64,000 nt of DNA from Pisolithus tinctorius (Eukaryota > Basidiomycota > Agaricomycetes > Boletales > Pisolithaceae). The stretch covers positions 62,001 to 126,000 of the forward strand of contig JANFAH010000062.1 in assembly GCA_024663395.1 (NCBI GenBank). Reading direction: 5' to 3'. Within the stretch, counting starts at the first letter, position 1; each line of letters opens with the position of its first letter. Both the position numbers and the translations under genes were made by a program. Shown here piece after piece: positions 63,537-64,000 of the stretch. The notes under the pieces are model-generated. The model was not told the DNA's origin, made no database searches, and worked only from the letters and a program-made list of their open reading frames with translations.

Positions 63537-63828
63537 CATCTGTGGGGAAGTTGGGCTCAGCTGCTGGTGTCGTCCTTCATCCGCTATTTTTTCTTTCTGT
63601 ATTTCTGTGCTGTTCTCGTTTGTTTGTTTGTTACACGGAGACGGAGCCTCAAGAGACTCGAGGCTGAGTTGGAGATTTGTTCATACTTACGTTCCATGGA
63701 CAACGAGAGCCTCCGTAATTTCTCTTTCCATTATCGCTTGTACGTAGTACCCCTAACAACCTGCGAACCGTCACATAATTCTTGCGCAGTATCATGGAAC
63801 GGATGATGTGATTTTCACGGAGGGTTTT
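63537..63828. other. 3' flank of the WD40-HET gene
   Basis: A frame at 63567-63806 has a hydrophobic start (IRYFFFLYFCAVLVCLFV) followed by RRRSLKRLEAELEICSYLRS. This could be a small single-pass membrane protein or an exon of the partial gene at the window edge, but no ATG start or sure splice link was found. Confidence 0.35.
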
Positions 63829-64000
63829 GGCGGAGTGCCGTCCAGTTATTAGTTTGCCAACACAGTGCAAATGATTGGATCGCACTGCAGGACCCTAAGC
63901 TTTGGACGGTAAATAAGGATTATGAGTTGGATCACTCAGAACTGCAACAGGTTAGCTCAGAGTTGGACCCATGCATCACAATAGACCGCGCAGCTCTTAG
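63829..64000 (+). CDS. Partial gene at window edge, unknown function
   Basis: From about 63829 one frame stays open to the window end and reads like protein: FWRSAVQLLVCQHSANDWIA, then LWTVNKDYELDHSELQQVSS. It is cut by the window. It may be linked to the hydrophobic frame at 63567-63806. Function unknown. Confidence 0.35.

Overview
The window is nuclear DNA of a filamentous basidiomycete, most likely a mushroom-forming Agaricomycete. Nearly every gene is split by 40-90 bp GT-AG introns. The gene content is typical of that class: a DyP-type peroxidase, DUF6593 and DUF6533 proteins, two HET-domain genes (one with WD40 and TPR-like regions), and several conserved families without a known function. 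No tRNA, rRNA, CRISPR array or intact transposon was recognised.

Layout. 0.6-7.4 kb holds four compact housekeeping genes on the + strand: a plasma-membrane syntaxin (SSO type), phosphatidylinositol synthase (PIS1), the DNA primase large subunit (PRI2) and phosphatidylserine synthase (CHO1). The two phospholipid synthases share the substrate CDP-diacylglycerol and flank the primase gene. 7.7-15 kb is accessory: a DUF6593 gene, 2.3 kb with no recognisable gene, a cysteine-rich single-pass membrane protein and a GNAT acetyltransferase. 15.1-21.1 kb (- strand) is one gene for a disordered protein of about 1,870 residues. It is followed by a divergently transcribed USP7/Ubp15 deubiquitinase (22.3-26.6 kb) and SEC66 (- strand). 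27.9-33.7 kb has a decayed partial copy of citrate synthase, a DyP peroxidase and the intact mitochondrial citrate synthase. 34-42 kb has a conserved proline-rich protein of unknown function, the PP2A B56 subunit (RTS1) and a cytosolic HSP70. 42-46 kb is gene-poor. 46-64 kb has a broken HET-domain gene, a polytopic membrane protein, a TBC1D5-like Rab-GAP, the flavoprotein subunit of succinate dehydrogenase, a DUF6533 membrane protein and a WD40-TPR-HET gene.

Common threads are membrane lipid synthesis and traffic (PIS1, CHO1, syntaxin, SEC66, TBC), the TCA cycle (citrate synthase, SDH1), and fungal self/non-self recognition genes (HET) near the right end.

The most important technical point is that several conserved genes carry one- or two-base length changes that break the reading frame while the protein sequence on either side stays intact. 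HSP70 has about 14, RTS1 three that sum to a codon, DyP two, and USP7, the disordered protein and the HET gene at least one each. Most lie in short homopolymers and most are losses. This looks more like consensus error than gene death, and automated gene models here should be checked. No clearly new multi-gene system was found. All gene models were built by hand from splice signals and family resemblance recalled from knowledge; no database search was run.
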